From Streptomyces tendae (GTDB lineage Bacteria; Actinomycetota; Actinomycetes; Streptomycetales; Streptomycetaceae), in the NCBI RefSeq assembly GCF_014650435.1, contig NZ_BMUY01000015.1:153765-217764 (forward strand): a stretch of 64,000 nucleotides of DNA. Direction: 5' to 3'. Position numbers and translations under genes: made by a program. The notes below the pieces were generated by a model. That model saw only the letters and a program-made list of their open reading frames with translations, was not told the origin of the DNA and ran no database searches. Every line of letters begins with the position of its first letter. The stretch's first letter is position 1. Positions 15,836 through 24,838 of the stretch are shown here, in pieces.

Positions 15836-16861
15836 TCAGCGCCCCTGTCGCTTCAGCAGCGCGTCCAGACGCGGGTACACCGACCGTGCGTTGTGCTCCC
15901 GCACGGCGGCGACCTGCTCCGCGGACAGGGCGGACGCCTCGACATAGCGCCGGGTGTCGTCGAAGTGGTGGCCCGTGCACGGGTCGACGTCCCGCACGGC
16001 GCCGATCATCTCGGAGGCGAACAGCACGTTCCGGGCCGGAACCACGTCGAGGAGCAGGTCGATGCCGGGCTGGTGGTACACGCAGGTGTCGAAGAAGACG
16101 TTGCCGAGGACGTGCTCCTCCAGCGGCGGTTTGCCCAGCGCCATGGCCAGACCGCGGAACCGGCCCCAGTGGTACGGCACCGCCCCGCCGCCGTGCGGGA
16201 GCACCAGCCGCAGGGTGGGGAAGTCGGTGAACAGGTCTCCCTGCACGAGCTGCATGAAAGCCGTGGTGTCGGCGTTGAGGTAGTGCGCGCCGGTGGTGTG
16301 GAAGGCCGGGTTCACGCTCGTGCTGACGTGGACCATCGCCGGGACGTCGTACTCGACCAGCTTCTCGTAGAGCGGGTACCAGGAGCGGTCGGTGAGCGGG
16401 GGAGCGGTCCAGTGACCGCCCGAGGGGTCGGGGTTGAGGTTCACCGCGACCGCGCCGTACTCCTCGACGCAGCGCGTCAGCTCCGGGACGCAGGTGGCCG
16501 GGTCGACGCCCGGCGACTGCGGCAGCATCGCGGCCGGGACGAAGCGCTCGGGGTAGAGCGCGGCGACGCGGGCGCACAGCTCGTTGCAGAGCGCCGCCCA
16601 CGCGGCCGAGGTGCGGAAGTCACCCACGTGGTGCGCCATGAACGACGCCCGGGGCGAGAACACGGTGACGTCGATGCCGCGCTCGTCCATCATCCGCAAC
16701 TGGTTCGGCTCGACGCTCTCGCGCAGTTCGTCGTCACCGATCCGCAGGCCGGCGGGCGAGGGCGCCGCCGCCGAGCCGACCAGGGCGGCGATCTGCCGCT
16801 CCCGCCAGGCGGCCAGGGCCGGCGGGGCCGTGGTGTAGTGACCGTGACAGTCGATGATCAT
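15836..16861 (-). CDS. ligJ: 4-oxalomesaconate hydratase (LigJ-like amidohydrolase)
   Basis: 341 residues, the usual LigJ length. It begins MIIDCHGHYTTAP with the metal-binding HxH, and has FSPRASFMAHH, AVNLNPDPSGG, LVLPHGGGAVPYHWGR and FDTCVYHQPGIDLL, which match the metal- and substrate-binding loops of LigJ. It hydrates 4-oxalomesaconate to 4-carboxy-4-hydroxy-2-oxoadipate. First gene of the ligJ-ligI-MFS operon, with GGAGGA upstream. No dioxygenase (LigAB), dehydrogenase (LigC) or aldolase (LigK) is in the window. Confidence 0.87.
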   Translation of the reverse strand: MIIDCHGHYTTAPPALAAWRERQIAALVGSAAAPSPAGLRIGDDELRESVEPNQLRMMDERGIDVTVFSPRASFMAHHVGDFRTSAAWAALCNELCARVAALYPERFVPAAMLPQSPGVDPATCVPELTRCVEEYGAVAVNLNPDPSGGHWTAPPLTDRSWYPLYEKLVEYDVPAMVHVSTSVNPAFHTTGAHYLNADTTAFMQLVQGDLFTDFPTLRLVLPHGGGAVPYHWGRFRGLAMALGKPPLEEHVLGNVFFDTCVYHQPGIDLLLDVVPARNVLFASEMIGAVRDVDPCTGHHFDDTRRYVEASALSAEQVAAVREHNARSVYPRLDALLKRQGR

Positions 16862-17027
16862 GGGCTGCGTCCTCCGGGCTCGGGTCGTCGTCGACCGCGG
16901 CAGCCTCTCCCCGCCCGCCCGGCGGCCGGGAGCCGGCCGGACACAGAACTAACCTCCCCTTAACAAGAGCGCCGCCCCGACCGTCCACCCAGCGGACCAG
17001 GCGTAACGTGCCGCCGAGCGTGGTCTA

Positions 17028-17068
17028 CATTCGGACGCAGACATCCGGACGCAGGCATTCCGAAATGG
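17028..17068 (+). repeat. 14-bp direct repeat upstream of the response regulator
   Basis: CATTCGGACGCAGA (17028-17041) is followed directly by CATCCGGACGCAGG (17042-17055) and a partial third unit CATTCCG. It lies 30-70 nt before the response-regulator start in the divergent ligJ/regulator region. OmpR-family regulators bind direct repeats, so this may be an autoregulatory site, although the usual period is 10-11 bp. Confidence 0.5.
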
Positions 17069-17096
17069 CCACTGCGACCTGGAAGGGAGGCGGCAG

Positions 17097-17759
17097 ATGC
17101 AGATACTGCTGGCCGAGGACGACGACGGCGTCGCCGGAGCGCTCGTGGAGGTCCTGTACGACCACGGCCACATCACCCGGCGGGTCACCCGCGGCAGGGA
17201 CGTGCTGACCTACCACCGCAGCTCGGACCTGCTCCTCCTCGACCTGGGCCTGCCCGACGTGGACGGCCTGGAGGTGCTGCGCAGGCTGCGGGCGGTCAGC
17301 GACCTGTCCGTGCTGGTGCTGACGGCGCGCGGCGACGAGCGCTCGGTGGTGCGGGGGCTGCGGCTCGGCGCCGACGACTACCTCGTCAAGCCGGTGCGGC
17401 TGACCGAGCTGCTGGCCCGCATCGAGGCCGTCACCCGGCGCACCGCCGCCGCCCGGGCGCCGCGCGGCGCCCGTACCGTGCGCGTCGGTGACGTGGAGAT
17501 CGCGCTGGACGCCCGGCAGGTCCGCGTCGACGGGGCGGAGGTGGAGCTGACCACCAAGGAGTTCGACGTCCTCGCCGTGCTGGCGCGCCGGGCCGGAACG
17601 GCGATCAGCCGTGAGCAGGTGCTCGACGAGGTGTGGGGCGACGCCTACCACGCCGTGTCCCGCTCCCTGGACGTGCACCTCACCCAGTTGCGGGCCAAGC
17701 TGGGCCGCCCGGAGCTGCTCACCACGATCCGGGGCTTCGGCTTCCGACTCGGCGACTGA
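17097..17759 (+). CDS. OmpR-family response regulator
   Basis: 220 residues: receiver domain 1-115 with acidic pocket Glu7/Asp8/Asp9, phospho-acceptor Asp49 (LLLLDLGLPD) and Lys in LVKPVRL, then a winged-helix effector (about 125-218, TTKEFDVLAVLARR and TIRGFGFRLGD). A strong ribosome site (GGAAGGGAGG) precedes the ATG. It forms an operon with the histidine kinase 9 nt downstream. The binding protein gene that follows suggests it responds to an organic acid or similar ligand. Confidence 0.95.
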   Translation: MQILLAEDDDGVAGALVEVLYDHGHITRRVTRGRDVLTYHRSSDLLLLDLGLPDVDGLEVLRRLRAVSDLSVLVLTARGDERSVVRGLRLGADDYLVKPVRLTELLARIEAVTRRTAAARAPRGARTVRVGDVEIALDARQVRVDGAEVELTTKEFDVLAVLARRAGTAISREQVLDEVWGDAYHAVSRSLDVHLTQLRAKLGRPELLTTIRGFGFRLGD

Positions 17760-17768
17760 GGACCGCGC

Positions 17769-19208
17769 GTGCGCACCCGGGTACAGACCGTGCTGCTGCT
17801 GTTCGGCGTGCTGGCGGTGGCCGCCTTCGCCGTCCCGCTGCTGCTGTTCACCGCCTCCGACCGCACCCAGCAGCTGGTCCTCGCCCGCAGCTCCGACCTG
17901 GACCGTTTCGCGTCCCTCATGGACCGGGCGGCGGGCAACGGCGACACCTCGGCGATCGCCGCCGAGGCCCGGCGCTACACCCAGCTCTACGGCGAACCCC
18001 TCGTCGTCACCGACACCCGCGGGGACCCCGTCGTGCAGACCGGCGGCATGCGGGCCGCCGACCCCGCCGTAGCCCGGCTGGTCGACGCGGCCCTGCGCAA
18101 CCAGAGCACGCACCCGCGCGCCGCCCTGCGGCCCTGGTCCCGCGGGCACCGCATGTTCGCGACGCCGGCGGGCACCGGCACCCAGGTCTCCGGAGCCGTG
18201 GTGCTGCGCGCCGACGTGGACACGGCCGCCGGGGACATCGCCCGGCGCTGGGCCGCCGTCCTGGCCGGCACCGCGCTGGTCGCCCTCGCCTGCACGGTAC
18301 TGGCCCGGGCGGCGACCCGGTGGGTGGTCAGCCCGCTGCGCCGGCTCGACCGCGCGGTCGGCGAGCTGGCGGCGGGGCTCCCGCCCGAACACACCGTGCC
18401 CGGCGGCCCGCCGGGGCAGCGCGGCTCCGCCTCCGTCGGCGGACCGCCCGAACTGCGCCAACTCGCCACCGGCTTCAACCGCATGGCCCGCACCGTCACC
18501 GCCGCACTGGAACAGCAACGCAGACTGGTCGCCGACACCTCCCACCAGATGCGCAACCCCATGGCCGCCCTCCGGCTGCGGGTGGACGCCCTCCAGACCC
18601 ACCTGCGGCCCACCGGCGAGCGCACCTACGCCGGGGTCAACACCGAACTCGACCGGCTGGAGACCCTGCTCGACGACATCCTGGCCCTCGCCGCCGCCGA
18701 GCACCGGGCCGGGGAACTCACGGTCACCGACGACCCGGGCGCACACTGCGACGCCGCCGAGGTCACGCTGGGCCGGCACCGGCTGTGGGAACCGGTCGCG
18801 CGCCGCGCCGCGGTCCGTCTCACCGCCGACGTGGCCGGGCCGGTCCCGGCCGCCTGCACCGACCGCGAACTGGCCCAGGTGACGGACATCCTGCTGGACA
18901 ACGCGATCAAGTACGCGGGCGACGGCGCCCACGTCCGGCTGCGCTGCGCCGCCGAAGGTCCCTGCGCGGTCGTCACCGTCACCGACGACGGCCCCGGGCT
19001 GCGGGCGGAGGAGATCGACCGGGCCACCACCCGGTTCTGGCGCTCGGCCCGCCAGGCCGGGACGTCCGGCACGGGCCTGGGCCTCGCCATCGCCGAGCAA
19101 CTCCTGGCCGGCCGCGGCGGCCGCCTGGAACTGACCCCGGCACACCCGCGCGGCCTGCGAACCCGCGCCGTCGTACCGGGTGTGCCCGCCGGGGGCGAGG
19201 CGCGGTGA
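17769..19208 (+). CDS. Sensor histidine kinase
   Basis: 479-residue membrane kinase. TM1 is at about residues 7-28 and TM2 at about 160-182, framing an extracellular sensor domain of about 130 residues. A HAMP-like linker follows, then the HisKA domain with His259 (ADTSHQMRNPMAALRL) and the ATPase domain with N-box LLDNAIKYAG, VTDDGPGLR and GTGLGLAIAEQ. GTG start 9 nt after the regulator. The next gene encodes an exported TAXI-type ligand-binding protein without transporter subunits, which may present its ligand to this sensor. Confidence 0.94.
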   Translation: MRTRVQTVLLLFGVLAVAAFAVPLLLFTASDRTQQLVLARSSDLDRFASLMDRAAGNGDTSAIAAEARRYTQLYGEPLVVTDTRGDPVVQTGGMRAADPAVARLVDAALRNQSTHPRAALRPWSRGHRMFATPAGTGTQVSGAVVLRADVDTAAGDIARRWAAVLAGTALVALACTVLARAATRWVVSPLRRLDRAVGELAAGLPPEHTVPGGPPGQRGSASVGGPPELRQLATGFNRMARTVTAALEQQRRLVADTSHQMRNPMAALRLRVDALQTHLRPTGERTYAGVNTELDRLETLLDDILALAAAEHRAGELTVTDDPGAHCDAAEVTLGRHRLWEPVARRAAVRLTADVAGPVPAACTDRELAQVTDILLDNAIKYAGDGAHVRLRCAAEGPCAVVTVTDDGPGLRAEEIDRATTRFWRSARQAGTSGTGLGLAIAEQLLAGRGGRLELTPAHPRGLRTRAVVPGVPAGGEAR

Positions 19209-19350
19209 CGGGGCGTACCGCGCCGCGGTCGGCCCTCGCGGGTGTCCTCGACGCCGAGCCCGGGTACGGCGGGAGTCCGGCAGCGGCGTGTTCCCGGAGC
19301 GCGCGGTCCGGTGCCGCGGCGGGTCCCGCGCCGACGAAGGAGGAGGCCCG

Positions 19351-20334
19351 GTGAACCGGCGCAGCGTCCTGCGGGCCGCGTTCGGTACCGCCGCCGCGGG
19401 CGCCCTCGGCGGCGTGCTCGCCGGTGACCTCGCGCACGGGAGCTCCGGACCGGACGGTGTGCTGCGGCTGGCCACCGGCGAACCGACCGCCTTCTACGCC
19501 GCCTTCGGCCGGCTCCTCGCCGACCAGGTGGAGGCGGCCCACCCCGGGCTGCGCTGCCGTGTCCGCACCACCGCCGGGAGCATCACCAACATCGAACTGC
19601 TCCGCGACGGCGAGGCCGATCTCGGCCTCGTCCTCACCGACACGGCCCGCGCCGCCCAGGGCACCGGGCTCTTCCCGCGGCCGGTGCCCCTGAGCGCGAT
19701 CGGCCGGGTCTACGAGACGTACCTCCAGTTCGCCGTACGCGCCGACGCCCCCGTGCGCAGCGTGGCCGACCTGGCCGGGCACCCCGTCTCGCTCGGCGCC
19801 GTCGGCTCCGGCGCGGCCCACCTCGGCGCGCGGCTGCTGAGCGCCGCGGGTCTGAGGCCCGGCACCGACGTCCCGGTACGGCACCTGCGGCTGGCCGACG
19901 CGGCGGCGGCCCTGCGGGCGGGCACCGTGGTCGGACTGCTGGTCGCGGGTGGCGTGCCGCTGCCCACCCTCTCCGACCTGGACCGCGATCCCGGCCTGCG
20001 CTTCCTGCCGCTGGCCGGTCTCCTGCCCGGCCTCGCCGGCGGCCGGGACGGCATGGCCGCCTCGGGACTTGAGGAGGTGTCCCTGCCGCAGAACGCGTAC
20101 CGCGCCTCGGCCGGTGTCGCGACCGTCGGCGTCTCCAACCTCCTGGTGTGCCGCCCCGACCTGGACCCCGCCCTCGCCGGCACCCTCACCCGCCTCCTGG
20201 TGCGACGCGCCCCCGAGTTCGTGCCGGACCACGCCGTCGGCGCCCAGTTCCTCGACGTCCGCAGCCTCATCGGCACCGGCGGCGTGCCACTGCACCCGGG
20301 AGCGGCCGCGGCGTACCGGTCGCTGCACGGCTAG
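19351..20334 (+). CDS. TAXI-family (TRAP-type) solute-binding protein, orphan
   Basis: 327 residues. The N-terminal MNRRSVLR followed by a hydrophobic segment is a twin-arginine signal. The mature part has TAXI-family features: LATGEPTAFYAAFGRLLADQ, TTAGSITNIELLRDGEADLGLVLTD split across the first lobe, and a C-terminal ligand lobe. GTG start with an excellent AAGGAGGAGG site. It lies 142 nt after the kinase. A TRAP importer needs DctQ/DctM-type membrane proteins and none is present, so this protein probably acts as a sensor accessory, or serves a transporter encoded elsewhere. Confidence 0.85.
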   Translation: MNRRSVLRAAFGTAAAGALGGVLAGDLAHGSSGPDGVLRLATGEPTAFYAAFGRLLADQVEAAHPGLRCRVRTTAGSITNIELLRDGEADLGLVLTDTARAAQGTGLFPRPVPLSAIGRVYETYLQFAVRADAPVRSVADLAGHPVSLGAVGSGAAHLGARLLSAAGLRPGTDVPVRHLRLADAAAALRAGTVVGLLVAGGVPLPTLSDLDRDPGLRFLPLAGLLPGLAGGRDGMAASGLEEVSLPQNAYRASAGVATVGVSNLLVCRPDLDPALAGTLTRLLVRRAPEFVPDHAVGAQFLDVRSLIGTGGVPLHPGAAAAYRSLHG

Positions 20335-20377
20335 GGGGTGTCGTTCGGATCAGGTCGGCCGCGGCCTGCGGTGCCTT

Positions 20378-20707
20378 GTGGCCGACCCGGGCGACCTCTT
20401 CGACCTGCCGGACGACGAGGCGGACGCGGAGTTCGAGCTGCGCCTGCGCGCCATGGAGACGGCCGTGGCCCGGCTGGACGCCGAAGGCGTCTTCGGCACC
20501 GGCGCCGACCGGCACCGCGTCGTCGCCACCGTCGAGGTGCCGTCCGAGGACGGCAACGACGAGCGGACCCTGCGGCTGAACCCGCCCGAGGCGCTGGTGG
20601 ACTGGGCGGTGGAGACGGGCGCGGACGTCGTCCGGCCGACGCCGACGGACGCGCCTCGCTGTTCTAGAGTTGCCCTCACCAGTGCAGACGACTCTGTGGA
20701 CCTGTGA
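20378..20707 (+). pseudogene. DUF4303-like C-terminal fragment, probable gene remnant
   Basis: A 109-codon frame from GTG 20378 reads MADPGDLFDLPDDEADAEF, then GVFGTGADRHRVVATVEVPS and RLNPPEAL, which resemble the C-terminal half of DUF4303-type proteins. The N-terminal half is missing and there is no ribosome site before the GTG, so it is probably a truncated remnant, though a short functional gene cannot be excluded. The left boundary lies in GGGTGTCGTTCGGATCAG at about 20336-20354, which looks like an insertion-sequence end to me (unverified). Its stop lies just before htpG. Confidence 0.45.
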
Positions 20708-20721
20708 GGTACTCACCAGCC

Positions 20722-22644
20722 ATGACGACCGAAACGTTTGAGTTCCAGGTAGAGGCGCGTCAGCTGCTCCAGCTGATGATTCACTCCGTCTACTCGAACA
20801 AGGATGTCTTCCTGCGCGAGCTCGTCTCCAACGCCTCCGACGCGCTGGACAAGCTGCGCCTGGCCACCCTGCGCGACGACGCGCCCGACGCCGACGTGAG
20901 CGACCTGCACATCGAGTTGGAGGTCGACAAGGACGCCCGCACCCTGACCGTGCGGGACAACGGCATCGGCATGTCGTACGACGAGGTCACCCGGCTGATC
21001 GGCACGATCGCCAACTCGGGCACCGCCAAGTTCCTGGAGGAGCTGCGGGAGGCCAAGGACGCGGCCGGGGCCGACGGTCTCATCGGCCAGTTCGGCGTCG
21101 GCTTCTACTCGGGCTTCATGGTGGCGGACGAGGTCACCCTGGTCACCCGGCACGCCGGCGAGACCGAGGGCACCCGGTGGACCTCGCGCGGCGAGGGCAC
21201 GTACACCCTGGAGCGGATCGGCGAGGCCCCGCAGGGCACCGCGGTCACGCTGCACCTCAAGCCCGCCGACGCCGAGAACCAGCTGCACGACTACACCTCC
21301 GCGTGGAAGATCAAGGAGATCGTCAAGCGGTACTCGGACTTCATCACCTGGCCGGTCCGCCTGCTGCCCGAGCCGGGCAAGGACGGTGACGGCAGTGACG
21401 GCGACGGCGCCGAGGCGCGCGAGGCCGAGACGCTCAACTCCATGAAGGCCCTGTGGGCGCGCCCGCGCGACGAGGTGTCCGACGAGGAGTACCACGAGCT
21501 GTACAAGCACATCGCTCACGACTGGCGCGACCCGCTGGAGACGATCCGGCTCCAGGCGGAGGGCACCTTCGAGTACCAGGCCCTGCTCTTCGTGCCCTCG
21601 CACGCCCCGCACGACCTCTTCACCCAGGGCTACCAGCGAGGCGTCCAGCTGTACGTGAAGCGCGTCTTCATCATGGACGACTGCGAGGAGCTGCTGCCGC
21701 CCTACCTCCGCTTCGTCAAGGGCGTCGTCGACGCGCAGGACCTCTCGCTCAACGTCTCCCGGGAGATCCTCCAGCAGGACCGCCACATCCGGATGATCCA
21801 GCGCCGGCTGACGAAGAAGGTCCTCTCGACGGTCAAGGACCTCAGGACGTCGGCGCCGGACCGCTACGCCACGTTCTGGCGGGAGTTCGGCGCGGTGCTC
21901 AAGGAAGGTCTGGTGACCGACTCCGACAACCGGGACGCGATCCTCGCCGCCTGCTCGTTCGCGTCCACCCACGACGCCGAGGAGCCCACCGCGCTCAAGG
22001 ACTACGTGGAGCGGATGAAGGACGGGCAGGACGACATCTACTACATGACGGGCGAGTCCCGGCAGGCCATCGAGAACTCCCCGCACATGGAGGCGTTCCG
22101 GGCCAAGGGCGTCGAGGTCCTCCTGCTCACCGACGCCGTCGACGAGGTCTGGGTCGACGCGGTGGGGGAGTACGAGGGCAAGACGCTGCGCTCGGTGGCC
22201 AAGGGCGAGATCGACCTGTCCGGCACCGACGAGGACAAGAGCGAGGCCGAGAAGGAGAAGCAGGGAGAGGAGTACGCCGGGCTGCTCGGCTGGATGACCG
22301 AGCACCTGGGCGAGGAGGTCAAGGAGGTCCGCCTCTCCTCCCGCCTCACCGTATCCCCGGCCTGCGTCGTCTCCGACGCGGGCGACCTGACGCCCGCCCT
22401 GGAGAACATGTACCGGGCGATGGGCCAGGAGGTGCCCGGCGCCAAGCGGATCCTGGAGCTCAACCCGGAGCACCAGCTGGTGAAGTCGCTGAACCGGGCC
22501 TGGACCGACCGGCAGGACCGCGCGGAGCTGACCGAGACCGCCGAACTGCTGCACGCCCTCGCGGTGCTCGCCGAGGGCGGCCGGCCCAAGGAGCCCGCCC
22601 GCTTCGTGCAGCTGATGGCGGACCGCCTGGAGCGCACGCTGTAA
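20722..22644 (+). CDS. htpG: Molecular chaperone HtpG (bacterial Hsp90)
   Basis: 640 residues, standard length. The N-terminal GHKL ATPase domain shows [42 protein letters not shown] and [15 protein letters not shown], followed by middle and C-terminal dimerisation domains. It holds clients in a folding-competent state using ATP. The ATG at 20722 fits the family N-terminus; the longer GTG start at 20704 is unlikely. It is monocistronic, bounded by a strong terminator at 22669-22702. Streptomyces htpG genes are often scattered, so position gives no further clue. Confidence 0.96.
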
Positions 22645-22668
22645 CCGGGCCGCGAGGACACCGGCTCC

Positions 22669-22702
22669 ACGCCGTCCCGCCATCCGCATGGCGAGACGGC
22701 GT
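22669..22702 (+). terminator. Terminator downstream of htpG
   Basis: Near-perfect 15-bp stem (22669-22683 with 22688-22702, one mismatch) and a 4-nt loop, 25 nt after the htpG stop. Confidence 0.85.
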
Positions 22703-22738
22703 GGCATCCGGAGCGCACCCATCCGTATCTTCGTACGC

Positions 22739-22822
22739 ATGTATGCATCGGCTCCGCTGCTGTGCCTCGCGCTCTTCGCGTGCTCGGCGTGGTGCGTCGA
22801 CGACGGCCTCTGTCGCCGCTGA
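22739..22822 (+). CDS. Candidate 27-residue Cys-rich leader peptide before the YeeE-type transporter
   Basis: ATG 22739 opens a frame with four Cys codons among 27 (LLCLALFACSAWCVDDGLC) ending at TGA 22820. A -10-like TATCTT (22726-22731) ends 7 nt before the ATG, the same spacing seen at the TauD leader; the -35 is weak. The following gene is a sulfur-compound transporter, so a cysteine-responsive leader is attractive. The short length and poor -35 keep confidence low. It could also be chance. Confidence 0.35.
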   Translation: MYASAPLLCLALFACSAWCVDDGLCRR

Positions 22823-22904
22823 GACCCCGGACCGGCCGCGCTCCCCGCGCCGCCGGTCCGCCAGCGTCCGCCGTCCCCGTGCACACCACCCCGGAGATTT
22901 TTCC

Positions 22905-24203
22905 GTGACCACCGCACCCCCGGCCGGGCCGTCCCCGGCCGCACCGCCGCGCCCGTCCACCCCGCTGTTCGCTCCCTCACCCACCTCCTCGGCCCGTCCC
23001 GAGGCACCGCCCCTGCCGCCGGTGCGGCGGACACCGCTCGTGGTGTCCGGGCTGCTGGCCGCCGCCCTGACCGCCTACGTGTGGTCCGCGCACGGCGCCA
23101 AGCCGGGCGTGCTGCTCCTGCTCGGCCTCGGTCTGGGCCTCGCCCTCTTCCACTCCCGGTTCGGCTTCACCTCCGCCTGGCGGCAGCTGGTCGCCGTCGG
23201 CAACGGCTCCGGGCTGCGGGCGCACGCCCTGCTCCTCGGCACCACGGCCACCCTGTTCGCGCTCGTCATCGGTACGGAGACCGGGCTGTTCGGCTCCCAG
23301 CCCGCGCCGTCCGCCGGACCCATCGGCGTCGGCCTGTTCGCCGGTTCGGCGCTCTTCGCGATCGGCATGCAGCTCGGCGGCGCCTGCGCCTCGGGCACGC
23401 TCTTCGCGGTCGGGTCGGGACAGACGTCGATCGTGCTGACCCTGGGCGGCTTCGTGGCGGGCGCCACGCTGGCCGCCTGGCAGTTCGACCTGTGGAAGGA
23501 CCTCCCGGCCTGGGAGCCCGTCGTGCTGTCCGAGCACATCGGCTGGTTCGGCTCCTGGGCCGTGACCATCGCCGCACTGCTGCTCGTGGTGCTGGTCAGC
23601 CGACGGATCCAGGCCCGCCGCAACCCGCCGCCGCTGGGCGCCGTGCCCTCGGCCCGCCGCGCGGCCGTCCGTGCCGTCCGCGGGTCCTGGCCGCTGGCCG
23701 TCGGCGCCCTCGCGCTGGCCGTGCTCGGCGCGGGCGTCCTGCTGGTCTCCGGCGGCGCCTGGGGTGTCACCAGCGCGTTCAGCCTGTGGGGCTCGGAGCT
23801 GGTCGGCGCGCTCGGCGGCCACCCGGAGAACTGGACCTGGTGGCAGCGGCCCGGCAACGCCGAGATGCTGGCCGGTCCGGTGCTCGCCGACAAGACCAGC
23901 CTCACCGACATCGGCATCATGATCGGCGCGGCCGTCGCCGCCTCGCTCGGCGGCACCTGGGCGCTGCACCGGGGCATCCCCTGGCGTACCGCCGTCGCGG
24001 CGGTGCTCGGCGGTGTGCTGATGGGCATCGGCGCCCGACTGGCCGGCGGCTGCAACATCGGCGCCTACCTCGCCGGCATCGCCTCGGGCAGCCTCAGCGG
24101 CTGGCTGTGGGGCGCCTTCGCACTGGCCGGCACCTGGGTGGGCCTCAAACTGCGGCCCCTGTTCGGCCTGGGCAACCCCAGGCCGGGCGACGGCGTCTGC
24201 TGA
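22905..24203 (+). CDS. YeeE/YedE (TsuA-type) sulfur-compound transporter
   Basis: 432 residues with about ten hydrophobic segments after a proline-rich cytosolic tail (residues 1-40). Two glycine-cysteine motifs, GGACASG and GGCNIGAYLAG, mark the thiosulfate-relay cysteines of TsuA, so uptake of thiosulfate or a related sulfur species is likely. The GTG at 22905 has CCGGAGA about 8 nt upstream. A Cys-rich mini-ORF upstream may regulate it. No rhodanese or TusA gene lies beside it. A perfect bidirectional terminator follows. Confidence 0.88.
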   Translation: MTTAPPAGPSPAAPPRPSTPLFAPSPTSSARPEAPPLPPVRRTPLVVSGLLAAALTAYVWSAHGAKPGVLLLLGLGLGLALFHSRFGFTSAWRQLVAVGNGSGLRAHALLLGTTATLFALVIGTETGLFGSQPAPSAGPIGVGLFAGSALFAIGMQLGGACASGTLFAVGSGQTSIVLTLGGFVAGATLAAWQFDLWKDLPAWEPVVLSEHIGWFGSWAVTIAALLLVVLVSRRIQARRNPPPLGAVPSARRAAVRAVRGSWPLAVGALALAVLGAGVLLVSGGAWGVTSAFSLWGSELVGALGGHPENWTWWQRPGNAEMLAGPVLADKTSLTDIGIMIGAAVAASLGGTWALHRGIPWRTAVAAVLGGVLMGIGARLAGGCNIGAYLAGIASGSLSGWLWGAFALAGTWVGLKLRPLFGLGNPRPGDGVC

Positions 24204-24211
24204 CGGGGGAC

Positions 24212-24250
24212 GCCCGTGCGGCGCGGGGGTCAGGCCCGCGCCGCACGGGC
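24212..24250. terminator. Bidirectional terminator between YeeE-type and TetR genes
   Basis: Perfect 16-bp stem (24212-24227 with 24235-24250) and a 7-nt loop between convergent genes. Confidence 0.88.
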
Positions 24251-24252
24251 AG

Positions 24253-24828
24253 CTAGAGGGTGTCGCATGCCCGGGGTGTGCCCGGGCTCGTGGTGGTGAC
24301 CCGGGCGATGGCCTCAAGGGTGAGGGCGCGCCCGTGCGGCTCCCGGGCCAGGGCGCGGTGCAGCGTCAGGCCCTCGATGAGGGCGTCGAGCTGGCGGGCC
24401 GTGTCGGGGTCGAAGTGCTTCTCCAGGTGGACGCGGCTGCGGCGCATCCATTCGTGGGTCAGCTCCCGGTAGGCCGGTTGCCGCGCGGCGAGCGTGTACA
24501 GCTCCTGGGTGAGCACCAGGTCGCGCTGACTGTCCTCGGACAGCTCGTGCACCAGGTCGGCCACCGCCTCGCGGGCCTCGTCGCGGTCGGCGGCGGCGCC
24601 GAGGTGCTCGTCGAATACCGCGACGATGTGGTCGGTGAACCGGCCGAACGCCTCCCGCAGCAGCTGCTCGATGCCGGTGAAGTGGTACGTCATCGAGCCG
24701 AGCGGGACGCCCGCGCGCTGCGCGATCCGCCGGTGGGAGACGCGTGCGATGCCCTCCTCGGCGATCAGGTCGAGGGTGGCCGCGAGGATGCGCTCCCGCC
24801 GCTGCGGATCCGTGTGTCCGGTTGCCAT
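24253..24828 (-). CDS. TetR-family repressor of the acetyltransferase/exporter module
   Basis: 191 residues. The N-terminal helix-turn-helix is at about 8-55 (RERILAATLDLIAEEGI, RIAQRAGVPLGSMTYHF) with an all-helical ligand-binding domain after it. The ATG at 24828 lies 10 nt after the acetyltransferase stop, so it is the second gene of that transcript. Two identical palindromic operators sit in the promoters of the acetyltransferase and of the neighbouring MFS exporter, which makes this the natural repressor of both and of itself. That link is inferred from position and spacing. Confidence 0.9.
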   Translation of the reverse strand: MATGHTDPQRRERILAATLDLIAEEGIARVSHRRIAQRAGVPLGSMTYHFTGIEQLLREAFGRFTDHIVAVFDEHLGAAADRDEAREAVADLVHELSEDSQRDLVLTQELYTLAARQPAYRELTHEWMRRSRVHLEKHFDPDTARQLDALIEGLTLHRALAREPHGRALTLEAIARVTTTSPGTPRACDTL

Positions 24829-24838
24829 GGGAGCAGAC

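Noticed and set aside
20713..23034. 773-codon minus-strand open frame opposite htpG
   Set aside because: Shadow of htpG, whose protein sequence is unmistakable.
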